A stretch of DNA of 64,000 bases from DATGYC01 sp035298385 (lineage in GTDB: Bacteria > Bacillota > Sulfobacillia > Symbiobacteriales > Symbiobacteriaceae): assembly GCA_035298385.1 (NCBI GenBank), contig DATGYC010000131.1:5794-69793 (forward strand), in the 5' to 3' direction. The stretch's first letter is position 1; each line of letters opens with the position of its first letter. The translations under genes and the position numbers were made by a program. Positions 24,019 through 32,362 of the stretch are shown here, in pieces. The notes beneath the pieces were generated by a model, which saw only the letters and a list, made by a program, of their open reading frames with translations, searched no databases and had not been told where the DNA came from.

Positions 24019-24047
24019 TTGACGTATGGCAAACCTCAGCGTATAAT
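24019..24047 (+). promoter_or_regulatory. Strong sigma-A promoter of rpmH
   Basis: TTGACG (24019-24024), a 17-base spacer and TATAAT (24042-24047): five of six and six of six consensus bases with ideal spacing, about 40 bases before the rpmH start. The strongest promoter I can see in the window. Confidence 0.93.
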
Positions 24048-24089
24048 CTTGCATGTGTCTTTTGGGGCAACCCAGTGGGAGGTGTACGT

Positions 24090-24224
24090 GTGAAGCGCAC
24101 GTTTCAGCCGCATAACCGCCAGTATAAGAAGGTGCACGGCTTTATGAGCCGCATGAGCACCAGCGGTGGGCGTAAGGTTTTGAAGGCTCGCCGGCTTAAG
24201 GGCCGCAAGCGTCTGTCTGCTTAA
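24090..24224 (+). CDS. rpmH: 50S ribosomal protein L34
   Basis: 44 residues beginning MKRTFQPHNRQYKKVHGFMSRM (the first codon is GTG) and ending GRKVLKARRLKGRKRLSA, almost the family consensus. GTG start after a GGGAGGTGTAC site. First gene of the rpmH-rnpA-yidD-yidC-jag string, driven by the strong promoter at 24019. Confidence 0.97.
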   Translation: MKRTFQPHNRQYKKVHGFMSRMSTSGGRKVLKARRLKGRKRLSA

Positions 24225-24329
24225 GCCGCGGCGTTCTTCGTCGTGGCTCTTTTTCCTTTTGGAGATCCGTCTCACGCGTAGATTGGGGGTATTGGGGAGG
24301 TCGACAAGATCGGCCTTCCCAATCGTCGT

Positions 24330-24686
24330 ATGAGAAAGCAATGGCGGCTCAAGTCGAGCCAAGAGTTCCAGGCGGTCTACACGCAAGGTCGTTCGACGGC
24401 TAACAAGGCTGCGGTTCTCTACGTATGGCGCGAAAAGGGCGCCCCCGCTTCGCGTGTAGGCGTAGCGGCCGGCCGTAAGCTAGGCAAGGCGCACGTCCGC
24501 AACAGGGCCAAGCGTCGACTGCGGGAGGCGATTCGCCTTCTGTGGCCACGCTTGCGTGCTGGTGCCTCGTGCGTAGTGATTGCGCGCAGTGGTACACTTT
24601 CGATGCCCTTTGTCGACCTGGTTCAGAAGGTCCAAGAGCTATTTGACCGGGCTGGCCTTCTTGCATCGGAGGGTGATACCCAATGA
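24330..24686 (+). CDS. rnpA: Ribonuclease P protein component
   Basis: Protein cofactor of RNase P, binding the tRNA 5' leader. 118 residues from the ATG at 24330 with RLKSSQEFQAVYTQG, the hydrophobic sheet ASRVGVAAGRKLG and the RNR signature NRAKRRLREAIRL. The ATG has no ribosome site near it: the only good one, GGGGAGG at 24294-24300, is 29 bases upstream and spaced eight bases before an in-frame ATC at 24309 that would add GLPNRR, resembling the usual start of relatives (xLPxxNRL). The true start may therefore be at 24309 with a rare start codon. It overlaps yidD by four bases. Confidence 0.93.
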   Translation: MRKQWRLKSSQEFQAVYTQGRSTANKAAVLYVWREKGAPASRVGVAAGRKLGKAHVRNRAKRRLREAIRLLWPRLRAGASCVVIARSGTLSMPFVDLVQKVQELFDRAGLLASEGDTQ

Positions 24687-24895
24687 GGCGGCTTCTCATG
24701 GGAGTTGTCCGGTTTTATCAACGGTATCTCTCACCTGCCAAGGGCGGGCCTACCTGTCGATTTCACCCCACCTGTTCACAGTACGCCTACGAGGCGTTGG
24801 ACAAATATGGTGCGCTGAAGGGGACTTACCTCGCTGTACGTCGAATCCTTCGGTGCCACCCGCTCCACCCCGGTGGCTTTGACCCAGTTCCGTAA
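24683..24895 (+). CDS. yidD: Membrane protein insertion efficiency factor YidD
   Basis: 70 residues with RFYQRYLSPAKGGPTCRFHPTCSQYA, the three-Cys signature, and the C-terminal RCHPLHPGGFDPVP. This small amphipathic membrane-associated protein sits between rnpA and yidC in most bacteria and helps YidC-dependent insertion. ATGA overlap with rnpA. Confidence 0.96.
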   Translation: MRRLLMGVVRFYQRYLSPAKGGPTCRFHPTCSQYAYEALDKYGALKGTYLAVRRILRCHPLHPGGFDPVP

Positions 24896-24942
24896 GCGGG
24901 CTGATTCGGGTTGGAACCGATTGTGCTCCGAGGAGGTTTAAC

Positions 24943-25605
24943 TTGGTGCTTGCCTCTGTCTTTGCGCCTCAATGGCTTGTAGATCCCATGCATTCGGTGA
25001 TCCAGTGGTTCCTCAGCGTGACTGGGAGCTACGGGGCCGCGGTCATCCTGTTGACGATCGTGATCAAGGTGATCACGCTTCCCCTGACCATCTACCAGGC
25101 TAACGCCATGAAGCGGATGCAGGTGATGCAGCCACTCATGAAGGAGCTTCAGGCCAAGTACAAGGACAACCCCCAGAAGCAGCAAGAAGAGACGATGAAG
25201 CTGTACAAGGAGCACAAGGCGAATCCAGCGGCTGGCTGCCTGCCGATGCTCGTGCAGATGCCCATTCTCTGGGCGATGTTCGCCGTGGTGAACACCTTCG
25301 TGCCGTCGGGCTTCGCCACGACCTTCCTGGGCTTCAACCTGGTTGGCCTTGGTCGGGAAGGCGCCAACATGGTCCTTCTGGTGCTCTCTGTCGTGATCAT
25401 GTTCGCGCAGACCTGGCTCTCTATGGCGCCCAACGCCGACCGTAGCCAGCAGGTGCCGATGCTGATCATGCCGGTCTTCTTCGGCTACATCACGCTGAAC
25501 ATGCGTGCGGCTGTTATCCTGTACTGGGTAGTCAGCTACATCTTTGGTCTGGTCCAGACTGCGATCTATCCCGGATTCGCTCGCTTCCAGAAGCCAAAGG
25601 CTTAA
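24943..25605 (+). CDS. yidC: Membrane protein insertase YidC (short Oxa1/SpoIIIJ type)
   Basis: 220 residues with the conserved core: a first helix GSYGAAVILLTIVIKVITLPLT containing the hydrophilic-groove Lys, a coiled coil KRMQVMQPLMKELQAKY, AAGCLPMLVQMPILWAMFAVV, and two further membrane helices. No lipoprotein signal or large periplasmic domain, so it is near the minimal insertase size. TTG start (24943) behind GAGGAGGTTTAAC; GTG three bases later is an alternative. Confidence 0.95.
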   Translation: MVLASVFAPQWLVDPMHSVIQWFLSVTGSYGAAVILLTIVIKVITLPLTIYQANAMKRMQVMQPLMKELQAKYKDNPQKQQEETMKLYKEHKANPAAGCLPMLVQMPILWAMFAVVNTFVPSGFATTFLGFNLVGLGREGANMVLLVLSVVIMFAQTWLSMAPNADRSQQVPMLIMPVFFGYITLNMRAAVILYWVVSYIFGLVQTAIYPGFARFQKPKA

Positions 25606-25627
25606 GCTTAGAGGGGGAGCGTCACAA

Positions 25628-26248
25628 ATGAGGACGATTGAGAAGACCGGTCGCACGGTGGATGAAGCGATCGCCGCAGGCCTGCAGGAGCTCGGGGTTC
25701 CTTCCGAGCGCGTCAAGGTCGATGTCTTGGAAGAGGGCAAGGGCGGTTTTCTTGGTATCGGCGCCCGGCCTTCTATCGTCCGGCTCACCCTAAAGGAGTC
25801 GCGAGCGGACCGTGTCGAAGAGTTCCTGAACCAGATCTGTGAGACGATGCAGCTTAAGGCCACCGTGCGAGTGACGGCTGAGGCCGATCATCTGCAGGTG
25901 GACTTGACGGCCGGCGACGAGGCGCAAGTACTGATTGGTCATCATGGGCAAACTCTGGATGCACTCCAGTACTTGTGCAACCTGGTCGCGACGAAGGCTG
26001 AGGCGGATGGTTTGCGGGTCTTGGTAGACGTAGAGGGTTATCGCAAGCGCCGGGCGGAGACGCTCAACCGGCTTGCGGCCCGGCTGGCGGAGCGGGTCAG
26101 GCGGACCGGGGAGCCATCAGCCCTCGAGCCGATGAGCGCTCATGAGCGGCGGGTAATCCATCTCGCCTTACAAGATGACCCGGCCGTCATGACGACCAGT
26201 GAGGGTGAAGAGCCTTTCCGCCGGGTTGTCATTCAGCCGAGACGATAA
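25628..26248 (+). CDS. jag: Jag/KhpB RNA-binding protein
   Basis: 206 residues: Jag N-terminal domain (RTIEKTGRTVDEAIAAGLQELGV ... GGFLGIGARPS), a KH domain with the GxxG-type loop LIGHHGQTLDALQYL, and an R3H domain ending LEPMSAHERRVIHLALQDD. The family binds RNA with KhpA and links cell size, division and envelope control in Gram-positives. ATG at 25628 is preceded by GGGGGAG; 23 bases after yidC. Confidence 0.96.
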   Translation: MRTIEKTGRTVDEAIAAGLQELGVPSERVKVDVLEEGKGGFLGIGARPSIVRLTLKESRADRVEEFLNQICETMQLKATVRVTAEADHLQVDLTAGDEAQVLIGHHGQTLDALQYLCNLVATKAEADGLRVLVDVEGYRKRRAETLNRLAARLAERVRRTGEPSALEPMSAHERRVIHLALQDDPAVMTTSEGEEPFRRVVIQPRR

Positions 26249-26255
26249 GTGGCAC

Positions 26256-26290
26256 AAACCTGGTAGCATTGCTACTGGGTTTCTTTTTTG
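26256..26290 (+). terminator. Terminator between jag and mnmE
   Basis: 12-bp stem AAACCTGGTAGC/GCTACTGGGTTT (with G-U pairs), loop ATT, tail CTTTTTTG. It ends the rpmH-jag transcript only 15 bases before the mnmE start codon, so mnmE depends on read-through or a promoter I cannot see. Confidence 0.8.
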
Positions 26291-26304
26291 AGAGGGGTGT
26301 GCAG

Positions 26305-27684
26305 GTGGAGCAGACCATTGCAGCCATCGCCACAGCGATGGGCGAGGGCGGGATTGCTGTCGTGCGGATTAGTGGTACCAGGGCGGTGGCGGTCGCCGAC
26401 CAGTCCTTCCGGCCGCGCCGGGGCGCCCCTCTGTCCAGCAGGCGTTCACACACGTTGGCCTACGGATGGGTCATGGACGAATCGGGAGAGCAGGTGGATG
26501 AGGCGCTGGCCCTCGTGATGAGGGGCCCGCGATCGTTCACTGGCGAAGACGTAGTCGAACTGCACGTTCATGGGGGCACCGTCGCGGTGCGACGGGTTCT
26601 GGATCAGGTGCTCCGTGCGGGCGCCCACTTGGCGGCGCCCGGGGAGTTCACCAAGCGTGCTTTCCTTAACGGCCGACTCGATCTCACCCAGGCAGAGGCC
26701 GTCGCAGAGGTCATCCGGGCTAAGACCGATCGGGCGATGAATGCGGCACTGCAGCATCTGTCGGGCGTGCTCGGAGGGCAGATTCGGGCGATCCGAGAGC
26801 GGCTCTTAGAGGTGGCCGCACACCTGGAGGCAGAGATCGACTTCCCCGAGTTGGATCTGGAGACGCAGACGCTCCAGCGTGTGCGGGAAGGCTGTGAGTG
26901 GTCGCTCGGGCAGGTGGATCAGCTACTACGGGGCGCCCAACAGGGGCGGATTCTGCGGGAAGGCTTCCGCGTGGTACTGGCGGGGCGCCCAAACGTAGGT
27001 AAGTCTAGCCTGATGAATCGGCTTCTACGGGAGAACCGGGCCATCGTCACCCCGATCCCGGGCACGACCCGTGATGTGATCGAGGAGTGGATCAGCCTGC
27101 GCGGGATCCCGGTCGTCCTGTCGGATACGGCGGGGATTCGGGAGACGGCAGATCTTGTGGAGCAGATCGGCGTAGAGCGGAGCCTTACGGCCTTGCAGCG
27201 GGCCGATCTCGCCCTGGTTGTCACCGATGTGACGGCCGGTCTAACGCTTGAGGATCAAGAAGTGATTGCAAAGGTGCCGCCTACGGTAGCACGCATCGGG
27301 GTGCTCAACAAGCTTGATCGGGTCACTGGTGATGCAGGGGAGATGGGGGCGCCTCTCGCGGTCTCCTTGGGTGGGTGCCAGGTTATCGCCTTGTCAGCAG
27401 AGACAGGGGAAGGACTGGATAAGCTGGAGGGCGTGATCGTCCAGATGGCCGGAATGGCCGACCAGGAGGAGCACCTCGTCGTCAATGCCCGCCAGGCCGA
27501 GAGCCTCCGACAGGCCCGTGAGCACCTAGCTGCAGCCCTAGAGACAGCCGCAGCGGGCTTTGGCTCGGACCTCATCTCGGTCGATGTGCGGGCGGCCTGG
27601 GTCACCTTGGGCGAAGTGACCGGTGAGACAGCAGCTGATGACTTGCTGGACCAGATCTTCAGCCGGTTCTGCATAGGGAAGTGA
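26305..27684 (+). CDS. mnmE: tRNA modification GTPase MnmE
   Basis: With MnmG makes the cmnm5 modification of wobble U34. 459 residues: N-terminal formyl-THF-binding domain (QTIAAIATAMGEGGIAVVRISG), helical domain, inserted G domain with G1 GRPNVGKSS, G2/G3 region PGTTRDV and DTAGI, NKLD, and the C-terminal CIGK with the catalytic Cys. I took GTG 26305 as the start (MEQTIAAIA), spaced from AGAGGGG; in-frame GTG at 26299 and TTG at 26269 are less likely since the latter lies inside the terminator hairpin. Confidence 0.96.
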   Translation: MEQTIAAIATAMGEGGIAVVRISGTRAVAVADQSFRPRRGAPLSSRRSHTLAYGWVMDESGEQVDEALALVMRGPRSFTGEDVVELHVHGGTVAVRRVLDQVLRAGAHLAAPGEFTKRAFLNGRLDLTQAEAVAEVIRAKTDRAMNAALQHLSGVLGGQIRAIRERLLEVAAHLEAEIDFPELDLETQTLQRVREGCEWSLGQVDQLLRGAQQGRILREGFRVVLAGRPNVGKSSLMNRLLRENRAIVTPIPGTTRDVIEEWISLRGIPVVLSDTAGIRETADLVEQIGVERSLTALQRADLALVVTDVTAGLTLEDQEVIAKVPPTVARIGVLNKLDRVTGDAGEMGAPLAVSLGGCQVIALSAETGEGLDKLEGVIVQMAGMADQEEHLVVNARQAESLRQAREHLAAALETAAAGFGSDLISVDVRAAWVTLGEVTGETAADDLLDQIFSRFCIGK

Positions 27685-27689
27685 GCGGC

Positions 27690-29564
27690 ATGGGACTGAC
27701 CAAGGAGTATGATGTGATTGTCGTTGGGGCGGGGCACGCGGGAATCGAGGCCGCTCTTGCCGCTGCGCGGATGGGGATGCGCACCGCCTGTTTTACAACA
27801 AATCTGGATAACATTGGGATGATGAACTGCAATCCATCGGTTGGTGGGCCGGCCAAGGGGCATCTGGTGAAGGAGATTGATGCCCTCGGTGGCCAGATGG
27901 GCCTCACAACGGACCAGACCTTCCTGCAGATGAGGCTGCTCAACGCCGGTAAGGGGCCAGCGGTTCAGGCGTTGCGGGCCCAAGTGGATAAGCGGCGCTA
28001 CGCCTGGTCAATGCGGTTGGTCATGGAGACCACGCCGAACCTTGACCTGAAGCAGGGGATGGTCCAGCAGATCGTGGTGGAGGGGGGCGCCGTGCGCGGA
28101 ATCGTCACCGCAACTGGGCTCTTTTTCGCAACGAAGGCGCTGATCCTCTCAACCGGAACCTACCTGCATGGCAAGACGATCGTGGGTGAGGTGCAGCGCT
28201 CGTCAGGTCCGAGCGGAATGGCCCCGGCGATTGGCCTCACCGCATCCTTGGTCCAACTGGGGCTTGAGGTGGGGCGCTTCAAGACGGGCACGCCGCCCAG
28301 GTTGGATGGGCGGACCGTTGATCGGTCCGTGATGGACCGCCAGGAGGGGGACCCCGGTGGACATCGATTCAGCTTCCTATCGACTCGCGAAGAGCGGGAT
28401 CAACTCCCCTGCTGGTTGACTTACACGAACGAGCAGACGCATGCGGTGATTCGGCAGAACCTACACCGGGCGCCCATGTTTACCGGGACGATCGAGGGGC
28501 GCGGACCGCGGTATTGCCCGTCCGTCGAGGACAAGATTGTTCGCTTTGCGGAGAAGGAGAGCCACCAGGTCTTCCTGGAACCGGAGACATGGGAGTCGAA
28601 TGAGCTTTACGTGCAGGGCCTCTCCACGAGCCTCCCGGAGGAGGTGCAGATCGAGATGATCCGCACAATCCGGGGGTGCGAGGAGGCTGAACTGCTCCGA
28701 GCCGGGTACGCCATCGAGTACGACTATATCAAGTCGACTCAACTGAAGCCCTCATTGGAGACAAAGGCGGTGCAGGGGCTCTTCTGCGGCGGGCAGATTA
28801 ACGGCACGTCCGGGTATGAAGAGGCGGCTGCCCAGGGGCTAATGGCCGGGATCAATGCGGCACGGTTCGCCCAGGGCGCCCCACCCCTCGTTTTAGGGCG
28901 ACACGAGGCCTACATTGGCGTGCTGATCGATGACTTGGTCACGAAGGGCTCCAGTGAGCCCTACCGGATCATGACATCACGAGCTGAATACCGGTTGATG
29001 TTGCGCCAAGAGAATGCCCACCTGCGCCTGACCGAGAAGGGGCGGGAGATGGGCCTTGTGGATGATCACCGGTGGCAGGTCTTTACGGCGTTGCGCGACG
29101 CGGTAGCCACCGAGCGAGGGCGGCTTGAACGACTCGTCGTGGCGCCTAGTGAGCGCGTGAATGGGGTTCTGCGGCAGGCTGGAACGGCCGAACTACGGAC
29201 GGGTGTTACAGCGGCACAACTGTTACGGCGCCCTGAGATCGGCTACCCTGAGCTGGTGGAGATGGCCGTGGGGCGCGCGGATCTGCCAGACTCGGTCGTA
29301 CAAGAGTTGGTGACGCTGATCAAGTATGAGGGCTACATCGAAAAAGAACGCCAGCAAATTGAGAAGGTAAAGCGCTTGGAGGACCGCGTAATTCCCGCTA
29401 CATTCGATTGGCAGGGCGTGCGCGGGCTCTCCAACGAGGGGCGAGAGAAGTTAGCCCAGATTCGTCCTGAGACGGTCGGTCAGGCATCTCGTATCTCAGG
29501 TGTATCACCGGCTGACGTGGCGATCTTGACGGTCTACCTGGAGCGGCATCGCCGCGGAGAATAA
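27690..29564 (+). CDS. mnmG: tRNA uridine-5-carboxymethylaminomethyl modification enzyme MnmG
   Basis: FAD-dependent partner of MnmE. About 624 residues with the dinucleotide fold VIVVGAGHAGIEAALAAARMG, NCNPSVGGPAKGHLVKEIDALGG, the two conserved Cys-containing stretches around GLFCGGQINGTSGYEEAAAQGL, and the C-terminal helical domain that binds MnmE. ATG 27690 is used; GTG 27681 overlaps the mnmE stop (GTGA) and would add three residues. Confidence 0.97.
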   Translation: MGLTKEYDVIVVGAGHAGIEAALAAARMGMRTACFTTNLDNIGMMNCNPSVGGPAKGHLVKEIDALGGQMGLTTDQTFLQMRLLNAGKGPAVQALRAQVDKRRYAWSMRLVMETTPNLDLKQGMVQQIVVEGGAVRGIVTATGLFFATKALILSTGTYLHGKTIVGEVQRSSGPSGMAPAIGLTASLVQLGLEVGRFKTGTPPRLDGRTVDRSVMDRQEGDPGGHRFSFLSTREERDQLPCWLTYTNEQTHAVIRQNLHRAPMFTGTIEGRGPRYCPSVEDKIVRFAEKESHQVFLEPETWESNELYVQGLSTSLPEEVQIEMIRTIRGCEEAELLRAGYAIEYDYIKSTQLKPSLETKAVQGLFCGGQINGTSGYEEAAAQGLMAGINAARFAQGAPPLVLGRHEAYIGVLIDDLVTKGSSEPYRIMTSRAEYRLMLRQENAHLRLTEKGREMGLVDDHRWQVFTALRDAVATERGRLERLVVAPSERVNGVLRQAGTAELRTGVTAAQLLRRPEIGYPELVEMAVGRADLPDSVVQELVTLIKYEGYIEKERQQIEKVKRLEDRVIPATFDWQGVRGLSNEGREKLAQIRPETVGQASRISGVSPADVAILTVYLERHRRGE

Positions 29565-29575
29565 GAGGGATTGTG

Positions 29576-30304
29576 ATGATGGACGTACGAGGGCTACTCG
29601 CTGAGGGATTAGAGACGCTTGGCTTGAAGGTCGACGAAACAGCGCAGGGTCGGATCTTGCGGCACTTGGCCCTAGTTTCCACGTGGAACGAACAGGTCAA
29701 CCTGACTGCTGTGACGGATCCACAAGAGATGATCTGGAAACACGCCGTTGATTCGGCAACACTGCTCGAGGCCGTCCAACCAGCCCACGGCGCTAGTCTG
29801 ATCGATGTTGGGACCGGGGCTGGCTTTCCCGGTGTTGTAGCCAAGGCACTGCGTCCGGACTTGCAGCTTGCTCTGCTTGAGAGCTTACAGAAGCGCTGCC
29901 GGTTTCTGGAGGCGGTAGGGGAGGAGCTATTCCCGGCCGATCCTGGTTATCAGGTGATCTGGTCGCGAGCGGAGGATGGGGGTCAGAATCCGTCCCACCG
30001 GGAGCGTTACGACTTGGTAACCGCACGGGCTGTGGCTGATCTGCGTGTTCTGGCTGAGTACTGCCTCCCCTTCGCCAAGGTTGGTGGACAGTTCGTCGCC
30101 CTGAAGGGGCCGACGGGCGACGCGGAGGTTGAGGCAGCCGCTAGAGCGATTCAGACTCTAGGTGGTCGCGTTACTGATCTGCGCCGCCTCTCTCTGCCGG
30201 GAGGGGCAGGGGAGCGCGTTCTCATCACGATCAAAAAGGAGCGCCATACGCCGAAGGCTTACCCGCGGAAGGCGGGAACTCCCGCCAAGAAGCCGCTCGA
30301 GTAA
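29576..30304 (+). CDS. rsmG: 16S rRNA (guanine527-N7)-methyltransferase RsmG
   Basis: About 242 residues with the SAM site LIDVGTGAGFPGVVAKALRP, TARAVADLRVLAEYCLPF and the C-terminal YPRKAGTPAKKPL tail that is typical of Bacillota. ATG 29576 with AAGAGGGA upstream; neighbouring GTG/ATG codons are possible starts. A parS-like palindrome lies in the coding sequence at 29675. Confidence 0.96.
   Translation: MMDVRGLLAEGLETLGLKVDETAQGRILRHLALVSTWNEQVNLTAVTDPQEMIWKHAVDSATLLEAVQPAHGASLIDVGTGAGFPGVVAKALRPDLQLALLESLQKRCRFLEAVGEELFPADPGYQVIWSRAEDGGQNPSHRERYDLVTARAVADLRVLAEYCLPFAKVGGQFVALKGPTGDAEVEAAARAIQTLGGRVTDLRRLSLPGGAGERVLITIKKERHTPKAYPRKAGTPAKKPLE
29675..29690. promoter_or_regulatory. parS-like site inside rsmG
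   Basis: GTTTCCACGTGGAACG contains the perfect 12-base palindrome TTCCACGTGGAA, which is shared with the two sites after parB; the outer bases differ from TGTTCCACGTGGAACA at three positions. Likely ParB nucleation site about 6 kb from the origin. Confidence 0.7.
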
Positions 30305-30587
30305 GGGACGACTATCGTTTTTACAAAATCGCTCAGAGAGCCTCTGGATGCCATTTATGTCGATTTTGGCAGAAGGGCATGCGGAGGTAGCGACCACCCA
30401 ATAAAAACCGCTCCTAGCGCCTCCTGGATCATCGATATTTTCCGCCAATAAGTGAACAAGCAGCCCGACCAAGGGCTGCTTGTTTTGTTTATGCATACGA
30501 AAAGTGTAGGGGCAGGAACGGGTTATCGCACGCCGAATTGAACGAGTGAGAGATAGAGTTTGGGGTGTGCGGAGGGAGTGCTTACCG
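30305..30587 (+). other. rsmG-parA intergenic region
   Basis: 283 bases with no protein gene. It contains the intrinsic terminator at 30455-30490 and, beyond it, the leader of parA with GGAGGG at 30571-30576. I see no structured RNA or convincing promoter; the A/T-rich stretch around 30430-30450 (ATCGATATTTTCCGCC) is the best place for one. Confidence 0.5.
30455..30490 (+). terminator. Terminator upstream of parA
   Basis: 12-bp stem AACAAGCAGCCC/GGGCTGCTTGTT with a six-base loop and TTGTTT tail, ending the mnmE-mnmG-rsmG transcript. Confidence 0.88.
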
Positions 30588-31364
30588 GTGGGTCGAGTGA
30601 TCTCGATTGTGAATCAGAAGGGTGGCGTCGGCAAGACGACCACCTCCGTCAACTTAAGTGCCTGCCTGGCGGAGGCGGGTAAGCGAGTGCTCCTCTTGGA
30701 TATGGATCCCCAGGGCAATGCGACGAGCGGGATGGGGATCAACCGAGCCAAGTTGGAGCGTTCCATGTATGACGTACTCATTGAGGATGCAGATCCTGCA
30801 AGCGTCATGCTCAAGGGGCCCGTCGAAGGGCTCTTTGTTTTGCCCGGGACGATCGACCTGGCCGGGGCCGAGATCGAACTTGTGCCTCGTCTTGCACGGG
30901 AGAGCCGCTTGAAGAGCGCGCTAGAGGCTTGCCGGCGTGATTTTGACTTTATCCTTCTGGACTGCCCGCCTTCGCTGGGGCTTTTGACACTGAATGCGCT
31001 GACGGCCTCCGACGCCATCTTGATTCCCATTCAGTGTGAGTACTACGCGCTGGAGGGACTTACCCAGCTCATGGATACGTACAAGCTTGTGCGGGAGGCC
31101 CTGAATCCGCACCTGGAGATCGAAGGTGTCCTCCTGACGATGTTTGATGGGCGGACGAACCTCTCCATCCAGGTGGTGGAGGAGGTTAAGAAGCACTTCC
31201 GGGGGAAGGTCTACCGTTCGATCATCACCCGTAACGTCCGCTTGAGTGAGGCACCGTCCCATGGGTTGCCAATCTCGCTGTATGACCCGAAGTCGAAGGG
31301 TGCCGAGGCGTATCAGGAACTGGCGCGGGAGGTGCTGGAGCGTGACGAAGAAAGGGTTGGGTAG
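30588..31364 (+). CDS. parA: Chromosome partitioning ATPase ParA/Soj
   Basis: 258 residues, deviant Walker A ATPase: ISIVNQKGGVGKTTTSVNL, Walker A' DMDPQGNATSGMGI and Walker B DFILLDCPPSLGLLTLNAL. In Bacillus-type systems it controls DnaA activity and origin separation through ParB. GTG start at 30588 with GGAGGG 11 bases away; the in-frame upstream ATG lacks family similarity. Overlaps parB by 23 bases. Confidence 0.96.
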   Translation: MGRVISIVNQKGGVGKTTTSVNLSACLAEAGKRVLLLDMDPQGNATSGMGINRAKLERSMYDVLIEDADPASVMLKGPVEGLFVLPGTIDLAGAEIELVPRLARESRLKSALEACRRDFDFILLDCPPSLGLLTLNALTASDAILIPIQCEYYALEGLTQLMDTYKLVREALNPHLEIEGVLLTMFDGRTNLSIQVVEEVKKHFRGKVYRSIITRNVRLSEAPSHGLPISLYDPKSKGAEAYQELAREVLERDEERVG

Positions 31365-32238
31365 GGGCCTGGGCGCCCTGATTCCTGAACTGGAGAGCGC
31401 CGACAAGGAGCGCCAGACGATTGCCGAACTGGAGATCAAGTTGGTCGATCGGAACCCGCAGCAGCCCCGTCGGGAGTTTGACAGCGTCAAGCTTAATGAG
31501 TTGGCCGACTCGGTGCGGGAGCACGGAGTCGTTCAGCCCATCGTAGTGAAGCCAGTCGGGGAACGGTACCAGATTGTCGCGGGTGAACGCCGCTGGCGGG
31601 CCGCCCAACTGGCGGGGCTGACCAAGGTGCCGGCCGTCGTCCGGAGCTTCACGGAGCAGGAGCAGATGGAGATCGCCTTGATTGAGAACCTCCAACGTGA
31701 GGATCTCAACCCACTGGAAGAGGCGGAGGCATACCGAGTACTCTTGGACCAGTTTGGGCTGACGCAAGAGGAACTATCACGCCGCCTGGGCAAGAGCCGG
31801 CCTCAGATCTCGAACACGCTGCGGTTGTTACAACTGCCGGATTCGGTCCGTGATCACGTTCGGGCTAGCCGCCTGAGCATGGGCCACGCCAAGGTTCTGC
31901 TCGGCGTGGATGACACTGGACTGCAGCAGGAGCTGGCGGATGTAACTCTGGCTCGGGGGCTCTCCGTCCGTGAGTTGGAGGCGATGATTACTCGCAGCGC
32001 CGAGGAGTCACCGTCAAAGCGTGAGCGCAAGCCACTCACCGTCGAGATGCGAGCGGTAGAAGGGCGTCTGCGGGAGTACTTCGGCACGCCGGTCAAGCTG
32101 CAGTTTGTTGGAGAGAAGGGCAAGTTGGAGATTACCTTCTTCGGCGAAGACGGCTTGCAGCGAATCATGGATGCGTTGGGCGCCGCCGAGCAGGAGGGAA
32201 GCGCACCACGCCCGCCGAAGCGGCCGTTCGTCGTATAG
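31342..32238 (+). CDS. parB: Chromosome partitioning protein ParB/Spo0J
   Basis: 298 residues starting at GTG (MTKKGLGRGLGALIP). It has the CTP-binding ParB/Srx domain (RNPQQPRREFD ... GERRWRAAQLAGL ... TEQEQMEIALIENLQREDLNP) with the GERR and ENLQR boxes, the HTH (TQEELSRRLGKSRPQISNTLRLLQLP), and the C-terminal dimer domain. It loads SMC at parS. Two parS-like palindromes follow the gene directly and a third lies in rsmG. Confidence 0.96.
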   Translation: MTKKGLGRGLGALIPELESADKERQTIAELEIKLVDRNPQQPRREFDSVKLNELADSVREHGVVQPIVVKPVGERYQIVAGERRWRAAQLAGLTKVPAVVRSFTEQEQMEIALIENLQREDLNPLEEAEAYRVLLDQFGLTQEELSRRLGKSRPQISNTLRLLQLPDSVRDHVRASRLSMGHAKVLLGVDDTGLQQELADVTLARGLSVRELEAMITRSAEESPSKRERKPLTVEMRAVEGRLREYFGTPVKLQFVGEKGKLEITFFGEDGLQRIMDALGAAEQEGSAPRPPKRPFVV

Positions 32239-32252
32239 CTTACGCAGCGGAT

Positions 32253-32268
32253 AGTTCCACGTGGAACA
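32253..32268. promoter_or_regulatory. parS-like site
   Basis: AGTTCCACGTGGAACA: the perfect palindrome GTTCCACGTGGAAC, 15 bases after the parB stop. It resembles the Bacillus parS TGTTTCACGTGAAACA with C/G in place of T/A at the fifth position of each arm. Confidence 0.88.
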
Positions 32269-32295
32269 GAAGGCTTAGCTGGTTCTAGCCTGTAC

Positions 32296-32311
32296 TGTTC
32301 CACGTGGAACT
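32296..32311. promoter_or_regulatory. parS-like site
   Basis: TGTTCCACGTGGAACT: second copy of GTTCCACGTGGAAC, centred 43 bases from the first, i.e. about four helical turns apart and on the same DNA face. It lies between parB and the DUF4446 gene. Confidence 0.88.
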
Positions 32312-32362
32312 GCTATTCTATGACCAGTAGAGGCTTGAAGTTGTGAGGAGGTCCCGGTACCC

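Noticed and set aside
23729..24100. A small protein gene in the dnaA-rpmH gap
   Set aside because: The frame lies across DnaA-box-like sites and the rpmH promoter, has no ribosome site and no family features.
26269..26304. mnmE starting at TTG 26269
   Set aside because: That codon lies inside the jag terminator hairpin; the family start matches MEQTIAAIA from GTG 26305.
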